From positions 62,001-126,000 of the forward strand of contig NZ_AUEC01000012.1 in the NCBI RefSeq assembly GCF_000425785.1: a DNA stretch of 64,000 nucleotides, given 5' to 3'. Shown in pieces: positions 56,971 through 64,000 of the stretch (within the stretch, counting starts at the first letter, position 1; each line of letters starts with the position of its first letter). The translations under genes and the position numbers were made by a program. Origin of the DNA: Pseudomonas taiwanensis DSM 21245 (GTDB lineage Bacteria > Pseudomonadota > Gammaproteobacteria > Pseudomonadales > Pseudomonadaceae). The notes below the pieces were generated by a model. That model saw only the letters and a list, made by a program, of their open reading frames with translations, did no database searches and was not told the DNA's origin.

Positions 56971-58449
56971 CTATAGCTTGAGTTGGCCAATAGCCTTGTT
57001 CAGTTCCCCGGCCAAGGTCGCCAGTTCGCTGCTGGTGGTGGCCGAGCCGACGGTCTGCTGCACGGTTTCTTCGGTCACGTCGCGAATGCTCACCACCGCG
57101 CGATTCATCTCTTCGGCGACTTGGCTTTGCTGCTCCGCGGCCACGGCGATCTGGGTATTGCTCTCGCGCATCTGCGCCACGGCGTCAGTGATCTCTGCCA
57201 GGGCGATGCCGGCTTCCTGCGCTTGCTTGACGCAGTCGTCAGCCTTGTACGAGCTCTCTTGCATGAACTCGACGGCATCGCGGGTGCCGGACTGCAGCGC
57301 CGCGACCATGGTGGTGATTTCGTCGGTGGAGGTTTGTACGCGCTTGGCCAGGTTGCGCACCTCGTCGGCGACCACGGCGAAACCGCGGCCCAGGTCGCCG
57401 GCGCGGGCGGCCTCGATAGCGGCGTTGAGTGCCAGCAGGTTGGTCTGTTCGGCAATGCTGTGAATGACGCTGACCACACCGTTGATCTTCTGGCTGTCAT
57501 CAGCGAGCTGGCGGATCATTTCGGCGGTTTGTTGCACGCCGCTGGACAGCCCGGAGATCGAATCCTGAACCCGGTTGACGACATCCTTGCCGCTCCCGGC
57601 CAAGGTATCAGCGGTCTGCGAAAGGTCGCGGGTGGCGCCGGCGTGCTGGGCGATGTGATGCACGGTGGCCGACATCTCGTTGATGGCCGTGGCGGCCTGG
57701 TCGGTTTCGCTCTGTTGGCCAAGCATGCCGTGGCGCACCTCGTTCATGCTCGCTGCCAGGCGCGCAGCGCCGGAGTCCAGTTGCGCGGCGGTACGTGCCA
57801 CGGTGCTGACCACGCGGTGATAGGTCGACTGCATGGCATTGAAGGCACCGGCCATCTGGCCGACTTCATCGCCACAGGCCAAGGGGACCCGCGCCGACAA
57901 GTCGCCGGTTTTCTCCACGTGCAGCATGACGTCCTTGAGGGTGTTGAGTTGGCTCAGCAGGAAGCGAATCAACAGTTGCGACGCGCAGAGCATCGCCAGC
58001 ATCAGGATCAGCACGCACACTGCATAGTTGGTGAAACGGTCAAGGAACACCTGGCGCAGGCTCGGCGAAGCGGCCAGCACCGCAACCTGCTGGTTGCCAT
58101 GGCGCAGTACTTGGGCGCCACGTAGCGGGTTGTCGCCGAGGATCCAGGCGGCGGGTAACTCGACCCAGCCCTGGGCATCGCGCAGGCCTTCCACGGGTTC
58201 GCCGGCATAGGTTGGAGTTTGCCCGGACTGCCAGGTGATGACATTGGCCTGCACGGGCAGGGCTTGCCCGGTTGGCCAGGCAGCCAGTAGCGCTGCCTGG
58301 GCGGATGCCTGGCCCTGCGCGGCTTCCGCCCGGGCGCGTTGCTCCAGGTGCACGGCGTACAGCACCAGTAGCAGGGTCGTGACGAAGGCCACCGCGTTGA
58401 CGGCCCAGAACTTGTACTTCAGGGAAACATTGCTAATCCAGGCACCCAT
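56971..58449 (-). CDS. Methyl-accepting chemotaxis protein
   Basis: 492 residues. Two membrane helices (about 12-30 and 155-175) bracket a short periplasmic region of about 120 residues, then HAMP ([18 protein letters not shown]) and the signalling hairpin [18 protein letters not shown]. The sensor domain is small and unlike dCache. Ligand unknown. Monocistronic. Confidence 0.9.
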   Translation of the reverse strand: MGAWISNVSLKYKFWAVNAVAFVTTLLLVLYAVHLEQRARAEAAQGQASAQAALLAAWPTGQALPVQANVITWQSGQTPTYAGEPVEGLRDAQGWVELPAAWILGDNPLRGAQVLRHGNQQVAVLAASPSLRQVFLDRFTNYAVCVLILMLAMLCASQLLIRFLLSQLNTLKDVMLHVEKTGDLSARVPLACGDEVGQMAGAFNAMQSTYHRVVSTVARTAAQLDSGAARLAASMNEVRHGMLGQQSETDQAATAINEMSATVHHIAQHAGATRDLSQTADTLAGSGKDVVNRVQDSISGLSSGVQQTAEMIRQLADDSQKINGVVSVIHSIAEQTNLLALNAAIEAARAGDLGRGFAVVADEVRNLAKRVQTSTDEITTMVAALQSGTRDAVEFMQESSYKADDCVKQAQEAGIALAEITDAVAQMRESNTQIAVAAEQQSQVAEEMNRAVVSIRDVTEETVQQTVGSATTSSELATLAGELNKAIGQLKL

Positions 58450-58537
58450 GGGCAGGTCTTCTCTGAGTTGAGCGGGAACATTGTTGGCAAGGTGCCATCA
58501 TTGTGCCCGGGCAAGCCAGCGCCTGTGTTGATATGCG

Positions 58538-59335
58538 TCAACGGAGCCCGAAGAAGGCCCGTGCCGTTGCCGTGGTGTGGGCGGCGGTGTGCTCCAGCGA
58601 TTCGCCACGATGCAAGGCCACCTCGCGCAATACTTCGGGCAGGAACGCTGGCTCGTTGCGTCCATTCTTCGGTTTTGGCCGTAGGCTGCGCGGCAGCAGA
58701 TAGGGCGCATCGCTCTCCAGCATCAGCCGGCCTTCGGGGATGTTCCCAACCAGAGGGTGCAGGTGGGTTCCCCGGCGTTCATCGCAGATCCAGCCGGTCA
58801 TTCCGATATGCAGGTCGAGGTCCAGGTAGCTGAACAGCGCCGCGCGCTCGCCTGTGAAGCAGTGCACCACAGCGGCAGGCAGGTGGTCGCGGAAGTCCTT
58901 GAGCACCGCCAGCAGGCGTTCGCTGGCGTCGCGCTCGTGCAGGAACACCGGCAGGCGCAATTCGGCGGCGAGCGCCAGCTGGGCTTCCAGGGCTTTTTCC
59001 TGCAGCGGGCGAGGGGAGAAGTCGCGGTTGAAATCCAGCCCGCATTCGCCGACTGCACGCACCCTTGGTTCGTTCAGCAGTTGGCGCAACTGGCGTTCGC
59101 TGTCGGCATCCCAGGATGTGGCGTCATGGGGGTGCACACCGGCGGTGGCGAACAGGTGGCGGGCGTCTGCATCGAGCTGCTGACACAGGGCCAGGGCCTG
59201 TTCGCTGATTTCCAGGCTGGTGCCCGTCAGGACCATCTGAGCCACACCGGCCTCGATGGCGCGTTCGACAATGGCCGCCTGTTGATCATGAAAGCTGCTG
59301 TTGGTCAGGTTGACGCCGATATCGATCAGTTGCAT
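58538..59335 (-). CDS. tatD: TatD-family metal-dependent hydrolase
   Basis: 265 residues. [15 protein letters not shown] matches the N-terminus of E. coli TatD itself rather than YcfH/YjjV. Other TIM-barrel motifs: [35 protein letters not shown] and ESDAPYL. A 3'-5' exonuclease or DNase of DNA repair and quality control. GAGGTAG precedes the ATG. Confidence 0.93.
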   Translation of the reverse strand: MQLIDIGVNLTNSSFHDQQAAIVERAIEAGVAQMVLTGTSLEISEQALALCQQLDADARHLFATAGVHPHDATSWDADSERQLRQLLNEPRVRAVGECGLDFNRDFSPRPLQEKALEAQLALAAELRLPVFLHERDASERLLAVLKDFRDHLPAAVVHCFTGERAALFSYLDLDLHIGMTGWICDERRGTHLHPLVGNIPEGRLMLESDAPYLLPRSLRPKPKNGRNEPAFLPEVLREVALHRGESLEHTAAHTTATARAFFGLR

Positions 59336-59494
59336 GGTGCTACCTCGTGCCGCGGGGCGGCCAGCATAGCAAAAAGCGCGATATTCGGAAAAAAGCCAAG
59401 AACTTCAGGCTGTTGCCGTGGTCTTCTGCCGCCGTTTATTACGAGCTGCCTGTGCCACATGGATGCCGCCTCCCGACCTCGGACACGTTCTAGC

Positions 59495-60901
59495 ATGCTG
59501 CGATACCTGCTCATCTTGCTGCTGACGCTTGGGCTGCTCACGACCGGCCAGGCCCAGCCGCGTCTGCCTGGCCCTCAGCAGAGCGTGCCGCCTGCCAATG
59601 TCCGTGATCTGGAACACGTCCGCGCCAGTAAAGTGTTGCGGGTCTTGGTCAACCAGAGTCGCAACAGCTCGGGCGAGGTCAAGGGCGAGCCGGTTGGCCT
59701 GGAGTATTATCGCCTGCGTGCGCTCGAGCATTACCTCAACGCCCGCGCGGGTGACGGCCAGCAGGTTCAGCTCAAGCTGATCCCCAGGGCCAAGGAGCAA
59801 TTGCTGGGTGCACTGCAGCGTGGCGAAGGAGACCTGGCCGCGCCGGGCGAGTTGCTCGACCCCTCCATGGTGCGCGGCGTCGACACCAGCGCTCCGGTGC
59901 TGGACCTGGTGCCGCTGGTGCTGGTGGGGCGCAAGGGCGAACGCAGCTTCAGCCGGGTCGAGCAACTGTCGGGTCGCACCGTGGCATTGACCAGTGCCAG
60001 CGCCGCCGGCCCGGTGATCGAACAGCTCAACCAGCAGTTGGCGTTGCGCAAGCGGCCGCCGATCAAGGTGGAGTGGGTCGATGCGACCCTGGCGATCGAA
60101 GACGTGCTGGAGATGGTCCAGGCCGGCATCTACCACCTGACCCTGGTCGAGCGGCCCATTGCGCAGCGCTGGGCCAAGGTGATGCCGCGGCTTCGTCTCG
60201 ACACCCGGGTGCAAGTGGGCAGGCCGCAGGCCATACGGTGGTATGTCCGGCGCGATGCACCGCAGCTGTTGGCCACCGTCGACCGTTTCCTGCAGGTCTA
60301 CCGTGCACCGGACAACCAGGATGCGGCATTCGAACGCATCTATCGACGCCAGTACCGTGTGCACGACCCGTTGGCCAAGAAGGACCGCCAGCGGTTGGCC
60401 TCGCTGCGCCCGGTGTTGCAGAAGCACGGCCAGGCCCAGCAGATCGACTGGTTGAACCTGGCCGCGCTGGCGTTCAAGGAGTCCACTCTGAACCCAAGTG
60501 CCCGTGGCAGTGGAGGGGCCCACGGGCTGATGCAGATCACACCCTCGGCGGCGCAGCGGGTGGGGGTGAGCAATACCGCGACCGTCGATGGCAACGTCCA
60601 GGCCAGTGCCCGCTACCTGGCGATGATTCGCCGCAAGTTTTTCGCCAGTGCGCAGATCAACGAGCGTGAACGCATGGCCTTCGTACTGGCAGCCTACAAC
60701 CTCGGGCCAGAGCGCGTCCAAGCCATGCGTGCCGAGGCTCGGCGCCGAGGCCTCAACGGTAACCAATGGTTCTTCCAAACCGAGCGCATCGCCATGGAGC
60801 AGGTGGGGATGGGGCCGGTCAACTTCGTCAACAGCGTCAATAAATACTTCCTGGCGTTCAATCGCGAGCGTGCGGTGTTGGAGCGAGTGGCCAAGCGTTA
60901 A
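59495..60901 (+). CDS. MltF-like membrane-bound lytic transglycosylase
   Basis: 468 residues. Signal peptide LLILLLTLGLLTTGQAQ, a SBP_bac_3-like periplasmic domain (about 40-265), and a C-terminal SLT domain with the catalytic Glu in FKESTLNPSARGSGGAHGLMQI and AYNLGPERV. It is the MltF arrangement, cleaving peptidoglycan to 1,6-anhydroMurNAc. The start MLRYLL is chosen for its signal peptide; an ATG 12 codons earlier is in frame. Divergent from tatD. Confidence 0.9.
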   Translation: MLRYLLILLLTLGLLTTGQAQPRLPGPQQSVPPANVRDLEHVRASKVLRVLVNQSRNSSGEVKGEPVGLEYYRLRALEHYLNARAGDGQQVQLKLIPRAKEQLLGALQRGEGDLAAPGELLDPSMVRGVDTSAPVLDLVPLVLVGRKGERSFSRVEQLSGRTVALTSASAAGPVIEQLNQQLALRKRPPIKVEWVDATLAIEDVLEMVQAGIYHLTLVERPIAQRWAKVMPRLRLDTRVQVGRPQAIRWYVRRDAPQLLATVDRFLQVYRAPDNQDAAFERIYRRQYRVHDPLAKKDRQRLASLRPVLQKHGQAQQIDWLNLAALAFKESTLNPSARGSGGAHGLMQITPSAAQRVGVSNTATVDGNVQASARYLAMIRRKFFASAQINERERMAFVLAAYNLGPERVQAMRAEARRRGLNGNQWFFQTERIAMEQVGMGPVNFVNSVNKYFLAFNRERAVLERVAKR

Positions 60902-60903
60902 AG

Positions 60904-60920
60904 TATCGAATATATCGATA
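60904..60920. promoter_or_regulatory. TATCGA palindrome upstream of doxX
   Basis: TATCGA and TCGATA separated by 5 bases, about 94 bases before the doxX ATG in an AT-rich stretch. A candidate operator; no regulator is assigned. Confidence 0.3.
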
Positions 60921-61013
60921 GTGGTTAGCGTTATTTTGCGATTTTACTATCCGTTAATTTGATTAAGATGGCGCCCATCCCAACACACACCGCTTACTCA
61001 AGGAAGTCTCGAA

Positions 61014-61451
61014 ATGAACACCACCACTCTCAACGCCCTGTTCTCCACCCGTGCCGGCGCAGGTCTTAGCGTCATTCGCATTCTGGTCGGCATCATCTTC
61101 ATGGCCCACGGCGCGCAGAAACTGTTCGGCCTGTTTGGCGGCTACGGCCTGGAAGGCACTGGCCAATGGATGGAAAGCATCGGTCTGGCACCTGGCTACC
61201 TGATGGCCCTGCTCTCGGGGAGCGCAGAGTTCTTCGGCGGCCTGGCATTGGTGATCGGCTTGTTGGCCCGTCCTGCTGCACTGGCACTGACCGTGACCCT
61301 GATCGTGGCGATCTTCTCGGTGCACATCGGCAACGGCTTGTTCATGTCCAACAACGGCTACGAGTTCGCCCTGGCGCTGCTGGCCGGTACCGTGGCGGTG
61401 CTCATCGAGGGCGCGGGTCGCTTCTCGCTGGACCGTTTGATCGCCCGCTGA
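61014..61451 (+). CDS. DoxX family protein
   Basis: 145 residues with four membrane helices and the DoxX signature: RILVGIIFMAHGAQKLFGLFGG early, AEFFGGLALVIGLLARPAALAL in the middle. DoxX-like proteins occur in quinone or redox-related membrane contexts; this one's role is unknown. Probably monocistronic. Confidence 0.9.
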   Translation: MNTTTLNALFSTRAGAGLSVIRILVGIIFMAHGAQKLFGLFGGYGLEGTGQWMESIGLAPGYLMALLSGSAEFFGGLALVIGLLARPAALALTVTLIVAIFSVHIGNGLFMSNNGYEFALALLAGTVAVLIEGAGRFSLDRLIAR

Positions 61452-61460
61452 AATCGGTCT

Positions 61461-61499
61461 GCGGCAAGCTGCGATGAAGGTCTACTTGCAGCTTGCCGC
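61461..61499. terminator. Inverted repeat after doxX
   Basis: GCGGCAAGCTGC and GCAGCTTGCCGC form a perfect 12-base stem with a 15-base loop, then TTCTCGCTCT. It may end doxX transcription or be a REP-type repeat. Confidence 0.6.
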
Positions 61500-61654
61500 T
61501 TCTCGCTCTAGGATACCGCCTGCGCCGATTTAAACAGCTACTTGCGGGGCGCGGGATAAGCCCCCTCCGGGTCATCCGAAATACCGCTAAAGCGCTGGTT
61601 CGGTGACGCCTCCCACCGCTGCCCAGCGGGATTCGCGAGGCGGAGAGATGCTCC

Positions 61655-61963
61655 ATGAGTTGTCCACGTACCAGTGTCTGCTTGACCCCACTGCCTGCCA
61701 ACCAGGCGTCCCGTACCCCGCGCATCCTGCTCGGCGGCCAGCATCAGCCCACGCTTTTGCGTCATCTCGAAGGCTTGTCGCGCCGTAAAGGCCAGGCCCG
61801 TGCGTTTCTCATCCAGTTCGCCGAATCCTGCTTCGACCTCGAACAGTACGGCAACGACCGCTTCGACCTTGCCGTGATCCAGGCACCCACAGCCCAGGAT
61901 GCCGGCCAGGTCATCGGCCACCTCACCCGCATTGCGCGCCAGGGCCTGATCACCCGCCGCTGA
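61655..61963 (+). CDS. Small conserved hypothetical protein
   Basis: 102 residues starting MSCPRTSVCLTPLPANQ. GGAGA lies 9 bases upstream of the ATG. The C-terminal half is helical (QFAESCFDLEQYGNDRFDLAV). Codon use is like its neighbours. I recall such a protein in pseudomonads but no domain is assigned. It lies just upstream of greB. Confidence 0.6.
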   Translation: MSCPRTSVCLTPLPANQASRTPRILLGGQHQPTLLRHLEGLSRRKGQARAFLIQFAESCFDLEQYGNDRFDLAVIQAPTAQDAGQVIGHLTRIARQGLITRR

Positions 61964-62041
61964 CAGCGGTTCAGGCACTGATGGATTGTTGTATGCTTGG
62001 CCCCGGACTGTTCGTTGATCAGACGTTGTCGGGGGTCAGAG

Positions 62042-62182
62042 TTGCCAACAAACATCATCACCCGCCATGGGTTCGAGTCCTTGAAAGGTGAACTCGACCA
62101 TTTGTGGCGAGTGTATCGGCCGGAAATTACCCAGAAAGTGGCATGGGCAGCGTCGCTGGGTGACAGGAGCGAGAATGCCGAT
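62042..62182 (+). pseudogene. greB: greB 5' fragment, truncated at island junction
   Basis: From a TTG start (with GGGGGT upstream) the frame reads like the GreB N-terminus for 47 codons: PTNIITRHGFESLKGELDH, then PEITQKVAWAASLGDRSENAD. The expected continuation (YxYNKK and the rest of the coiled-coil and C-terminal domain) is absent. After codon 47 the frame turns into unrelated sequence and stops at 62248. GreB rescues backtracked RNA polymerase. The break lies at the centre of an inverted repeat, so I read it as insertion of a mobile element. The 3' part of greB would lie beyond the window. Confidence 0.85.
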
Positions 62183-62204
62183 CTCGCTCAATCACCCCAG
62201 CGAC
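62152..62204. repeat. Inverted repeat spanning the greB break
   Basis: The left arm (62152-62173, in greB) begins GTCGCTGGG and ends GAGCGAG. The right arm (62183-62204, in the new sequence) is CTCGCTC through CCCAGCGAC, nearly its reverse complement. The 9-base spacer is AATGCCGAT, the last greB codons. This looks like a recombination site or element end. Confidence 0.7.
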
Positions 62205-62577
62205 ACTACTATTTCTGCTGCAGCCCTTACCACGCCTGGCCCGCTTAGAGAGTAGGCCTACTATCTATGACCTACTATTTCGAGTAGGTCTAGACGCTGC
62301 AATCGCCTACCTTCAGACCGATAAGCCCTCGCAGGCGATAGGTCTTGATCCAATTTTTTTGATTATTACTGAGTGCCATTGGATTCGTAGTACCCTTGGC
62401 CAACCTGTCTTCGCCGACGTCCGGCGCACCAAGTTCGATACGATCCCAGAGCAGACCGCAGCCCGCGTACGCATGATGGGAACGTCACAAGACCTCTACA
62501 AGCCGTCCCAAATGGCTTGTCAAAATTCTGGCGACTCTACGGTTTATGTTCGCTTAATCGATCATTCCGAGCATTGA
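62164..62577 (+). pseudogene. Frame without ATG, possible island gene remnant
   Basis: This frame is open for 137 codons from just after a TGA at 62161. The first usable-looking start is a TTG at 62359, with no clear ribosome site. The last about 75 residues look protein-like (IITECHWIRSTLGQPVFADVRR in pieces, then SGDSTVYVRLIDHSEH). I do not recognise a family. It could be the 3' end of an element gene cut at the junction, or a small gene starting at TTG. Confidence 0.35.
62251..62290. repeat. AGTAGG/CCTACT hexamer array
   Basis: AGTAGGCCTACT is a perfect 12-base palindrome (62251-62262). GACCTACT and AGTAGGTC (62269-62276, 62283-62290) form a second inverted pair. Four copies of one hexamer thus lie in 40 bases, right after the greB break. 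The array may be a binding site for the element's recombinase or regulator. Confidence 0.6.
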
Positions 62578-62630
62578 CTTTCGGCCATCGGTTCGCCAGC
62601 ACGGTACAATCCAAGCCACGTCAAACAGGT

Positions 62631-62643
62631 GTGAGAATCTCAC
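62631..62643. promoter_or_regulatory. GTGAG-AAT-CTCAC palindrome upstream of cassette
   Basis: A 13-base interrupted palindrome about 95 bases before the first cassette gene. A TACAAT -10-like hexamer lies upstream at 62605-62610, but no -35 at proper spacing. It could be an operator. The rest of 62578-62737 shows no gene. Confidence 0.35.
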
Positions 62644-62737
62644 CCAGCGCCTCAGCTAGCCCTTCACAGCAGACCCGCCGTCGGTAATTGTGCCCAGTGC
62701 GGACTGAACACTCCAGGCATTAAAAGGAAAAGCAGTT

Positions 62738-63079
62738 ATGGATTTCATTACCAGCGCGATCATTTCCAGCGCCGCGTACGACGTCGTCAAGCATGGTTTC
62801 CTGTTCACCGCAGGCAAGATCAAGGAGCACCTTGGTCGTTGGATCACCGAGGATGCCGTAGCCGAGCAACTGGCAGAGCAACTGGCCAAGCTCGAAATCA
62901 CGGACGAACACAGCCCAATCGCCATCGAACGCCGCATCGATAAGTCCCCCGAACTCTGCGCCCTAATCCGCCAGATCAACGCCCACGTGGCGACAGTTGC
63001 TCCGTCCACGATCACTACTGTCAACCAAACCCACAGTGGGAGCGGTGATAACGTAGCTGGCCACAAGATCTCGTACTGA
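62738..63079 (+). CDS. Island cassette protein A with NQxHxGxGDNV motif
   Basis: 113 residues. AAAAGGAAAAG lies upstream of the ATG. An N-terminal helical part (about 1-82, with a hydrophobic first helix FITSAIISSAAYDVV and an amphipathic acidic middle) leads to a short C-terminal tail carrying NQTHSGSGDNVAGHK (96-110). The next gene starts 18 bases later with the same motif. It may match the GapS6a family of a two-gene anti-phage system, from memory only. No enzyme motif is visible. Confidence 0.7.
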   Translation: MDFITSAIISSAAYDVVKHGFLFTAGKIKEHLGRWITEDAVAEQLAEQLAKLEITDEHSPIAIERRIDKSPELCALIRQINAHVATVAPSTITTVNQTHSGSGDNVAGHKISY

Positions 63080-63097
63080 AGAGTAGGGTGCGACGTT

Positions 63098-64000
63098 ATG
63101 GTTCAGGGCGGCACCGTGAGCACAATCAATCAGCACCACAATGGGACGGGCGACAACGTCCAGCACAAGCTCGACATCGTCATCCAGGCGTTGGCGCCTT
63201 CCCATCTGCGCAAGGCCATCGATCTCCTTCTGGCCGATGTTCGAAAGAAGAACATCGTTTCTGCCAAGGTGCGGCTCGAAACAATGAAGGCGACCGAACA
63301 CGGTAACTCGGAAGTGTCTGCGCTTCTGGATGTCATCGGGCTCTATGGAGACTTGGTCGAGCCGGAAGGTACGCAGGAAGCCCTGAACGCCGTTACACGG
63401 GTCACCGCTGCGACCCAGGACGAAATCGTCAAAGACCACTGCATCGCGGCGCTCCTGAAGTTTTCACGGAAGACAGACTCCGAAGAGTCAGCCAAGGCGC
63501 TTTATGACGAGACCGCAAACCCTGGCCCGCACGCCCGCGAAGCCTTCTACCGCTACTACGCAACAGTGGATGTCGTACTTGCGGCGAGCAAAAAACTCAT
63601 CCTGAGCGAAGGCGAGCTCACTGGTATCGTTGATGGTGCCTGCCGTCTGGAAGCCCTGGATATCGCATCACCTGCAGCTATCCGTCTTCATGACCTTTAC
63701 CCGTCGGACAACTCAAGGGTTCTGCTGCTGATCACGAAGGCGCTGCGCCTGAATCCCGCAGTCAAGGAATGCCCCTACTGGTTGACTGATCCACAGCTCA
63801 AACACTCGATCGACGAGTTGGTGGCGGATGTCGCGGAGCTGATCGAGCAGTCGAATGGCAATGATGCCAGGCTCTACGATATGGCTGGCCCGATCCTCGA
63901 TTACTTTCAGACCTCACTGCCTACCAGGCTTTTGAATGTCTGTGCAAAGTACGTAGACCGGATGGAAGCGTCATACCCAGAGGTGGCTGCGCGCATTCGA
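63098..64000 (+). CDS. Island cassette protein B, N-terminal part
   Basis: The frame is open for 301 codons to the end of the window, so the C-terminus is missing. It starts MVQGGTVSTINQHH; NQHHNGTGDNV (11-21) repeats the motif at the tail of protein A with identical spacing. The remainder is helix-rich, with repeat-like pairs (KAIDLLLADVRKKN, EALNAVTRVTAATQ, SAKALYDETANPG), perhaps TPR/HEAT-like helical repeats. A nuclease or other effector domain, if any, would be beyond the window. A candidate GapS6b-like protein; no effector motif is visible here. Confidence 0.7.
   Translation, partial: MVQGGTVSTINQHHNGTGDNVQHKLDIVIQALAPSHLRKAIDLLLADVRKKNIVSAKVRLETMKATEHGNSEVSALLDVIGLYGDLVEPEGTQEALNAVTRVTAATQDEIVKDHCIAALLKFSRKTDSEESAKALYDETANPGPHAREAFYRYYATVDVVLAASKKLILSEGELTGIVDGACRLEALDIASPAAIRLHDLYPSDNSRVLLLITKALRLNPAVKECPYWLTDPQLKHSIDELVADVAELIEQSNGNDARLYDMAGPILDYFQTSLPTRLLNVCAKYVDRMEASYPEVAARIR

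Noticed and set aside
61500..61654. Possible riboswitch or small RNA before the small gene at 61655
   Set aside because: GC-rich and foldable, but no match to a class I can name.
61538..61978. Minus-strand 146-codon frame opposite the small gene before greB
   Set aside because: The plus-strand gene has a ribosome site and protein-like sequence; the minus frame lacks both.

Overview
The window is a stretch of a fluorescent Pseudomonas chromosome, most like the P. putida group. The evidence is the high GC content, the palindromic REP-type repeats, the fdsGBAD formate dehydrogenase operon, the aer2 / PAS-GGDEF-EAL pair, the tig-clpP-clpX-lon-hupB-ppiD block and several Pseudomonas-typical small families (DUF6388, DUF3649, DUF3325). 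The assignment rests on gene content and recalled family features, not on a database search.

Layout. 0-5.5 kb: end of an HsbR-like PP2C regulator with its STAS partner HsbA, a PhoD-like phosphatase, transaldolase (tal) and dusA. 5.5-8.2 kb: a LysR relic and a TetR/DMT-transporter operon. 8.2-13.3 kb: the four-gene NAD-dependent formate dehydrogenase operon. 13.4-17.3 kb: an SbmA/YddA-like ABC protein, a degenerate SRAP protein and an MFS transporter. 17.4-22.1 kb: an iron-uptake cassette (Fur box, TonB-dependent siderophore receptor, DUF3649, PepSY reductase-like protein, DUF3325). 22.2-31.2 kb: a phosphatase-like protein, a TauE exporter, a dCache chemoreceptor, a LysR/PACE efflux pair, a lipoprotein, and a symporter with two GntR regulators. 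31.4-37 kb: an XRE regulator, Aer with its c-di-GMP partner, an Lrp regulator and an ornithine cyclodeaminase-like enzyme. 37.1-41.9 kb: a 1610-residue LRR / NEL-type E3 ubiquitin ligase effector-like gene. 42.1-43.9 kb: folD and a tRNA cluster (Arg, His, Leu, His, Leu). 44.2-53.3 kb: the proteostasis block. 53.3-62.0 kb: housekeeping and envelope genes (patatin, CHAD, thioesterase, Mpo1-like, chemoreceptor, tatD, MltF-like transglycosylase, DoxX).

The most interesting region is the last 2 kb. The transcription factor gene greB begins at 62042 and stops matching its family after 47 codons, at 62182. An imperfect 22-bp inverted repeat spans the break. What follows looks like the start of a genomic island: clustered AGTAGG/CCTACT hexamers, a reading frame with no ATG, and a two-gene cassette. 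The first cassette gene ends, and the second begins, with the same NQxHxGxGDNV motif. The second gene runs off the window. The arrangement recalls two-gene anti-phage cassettes carried on mobile islands (possibly GAPS6-like, from memory only) and is the best candidate for a poorly described system here.

The genes otherwise form ordinary chromosomal modules for motility and c-di-GMP signalling, iron acquisition, formate oxidation and protein quality control. Among them sit a few accessory items: the NEL effector, the degenerate SRAP protein, the LysR relic and the greB island.
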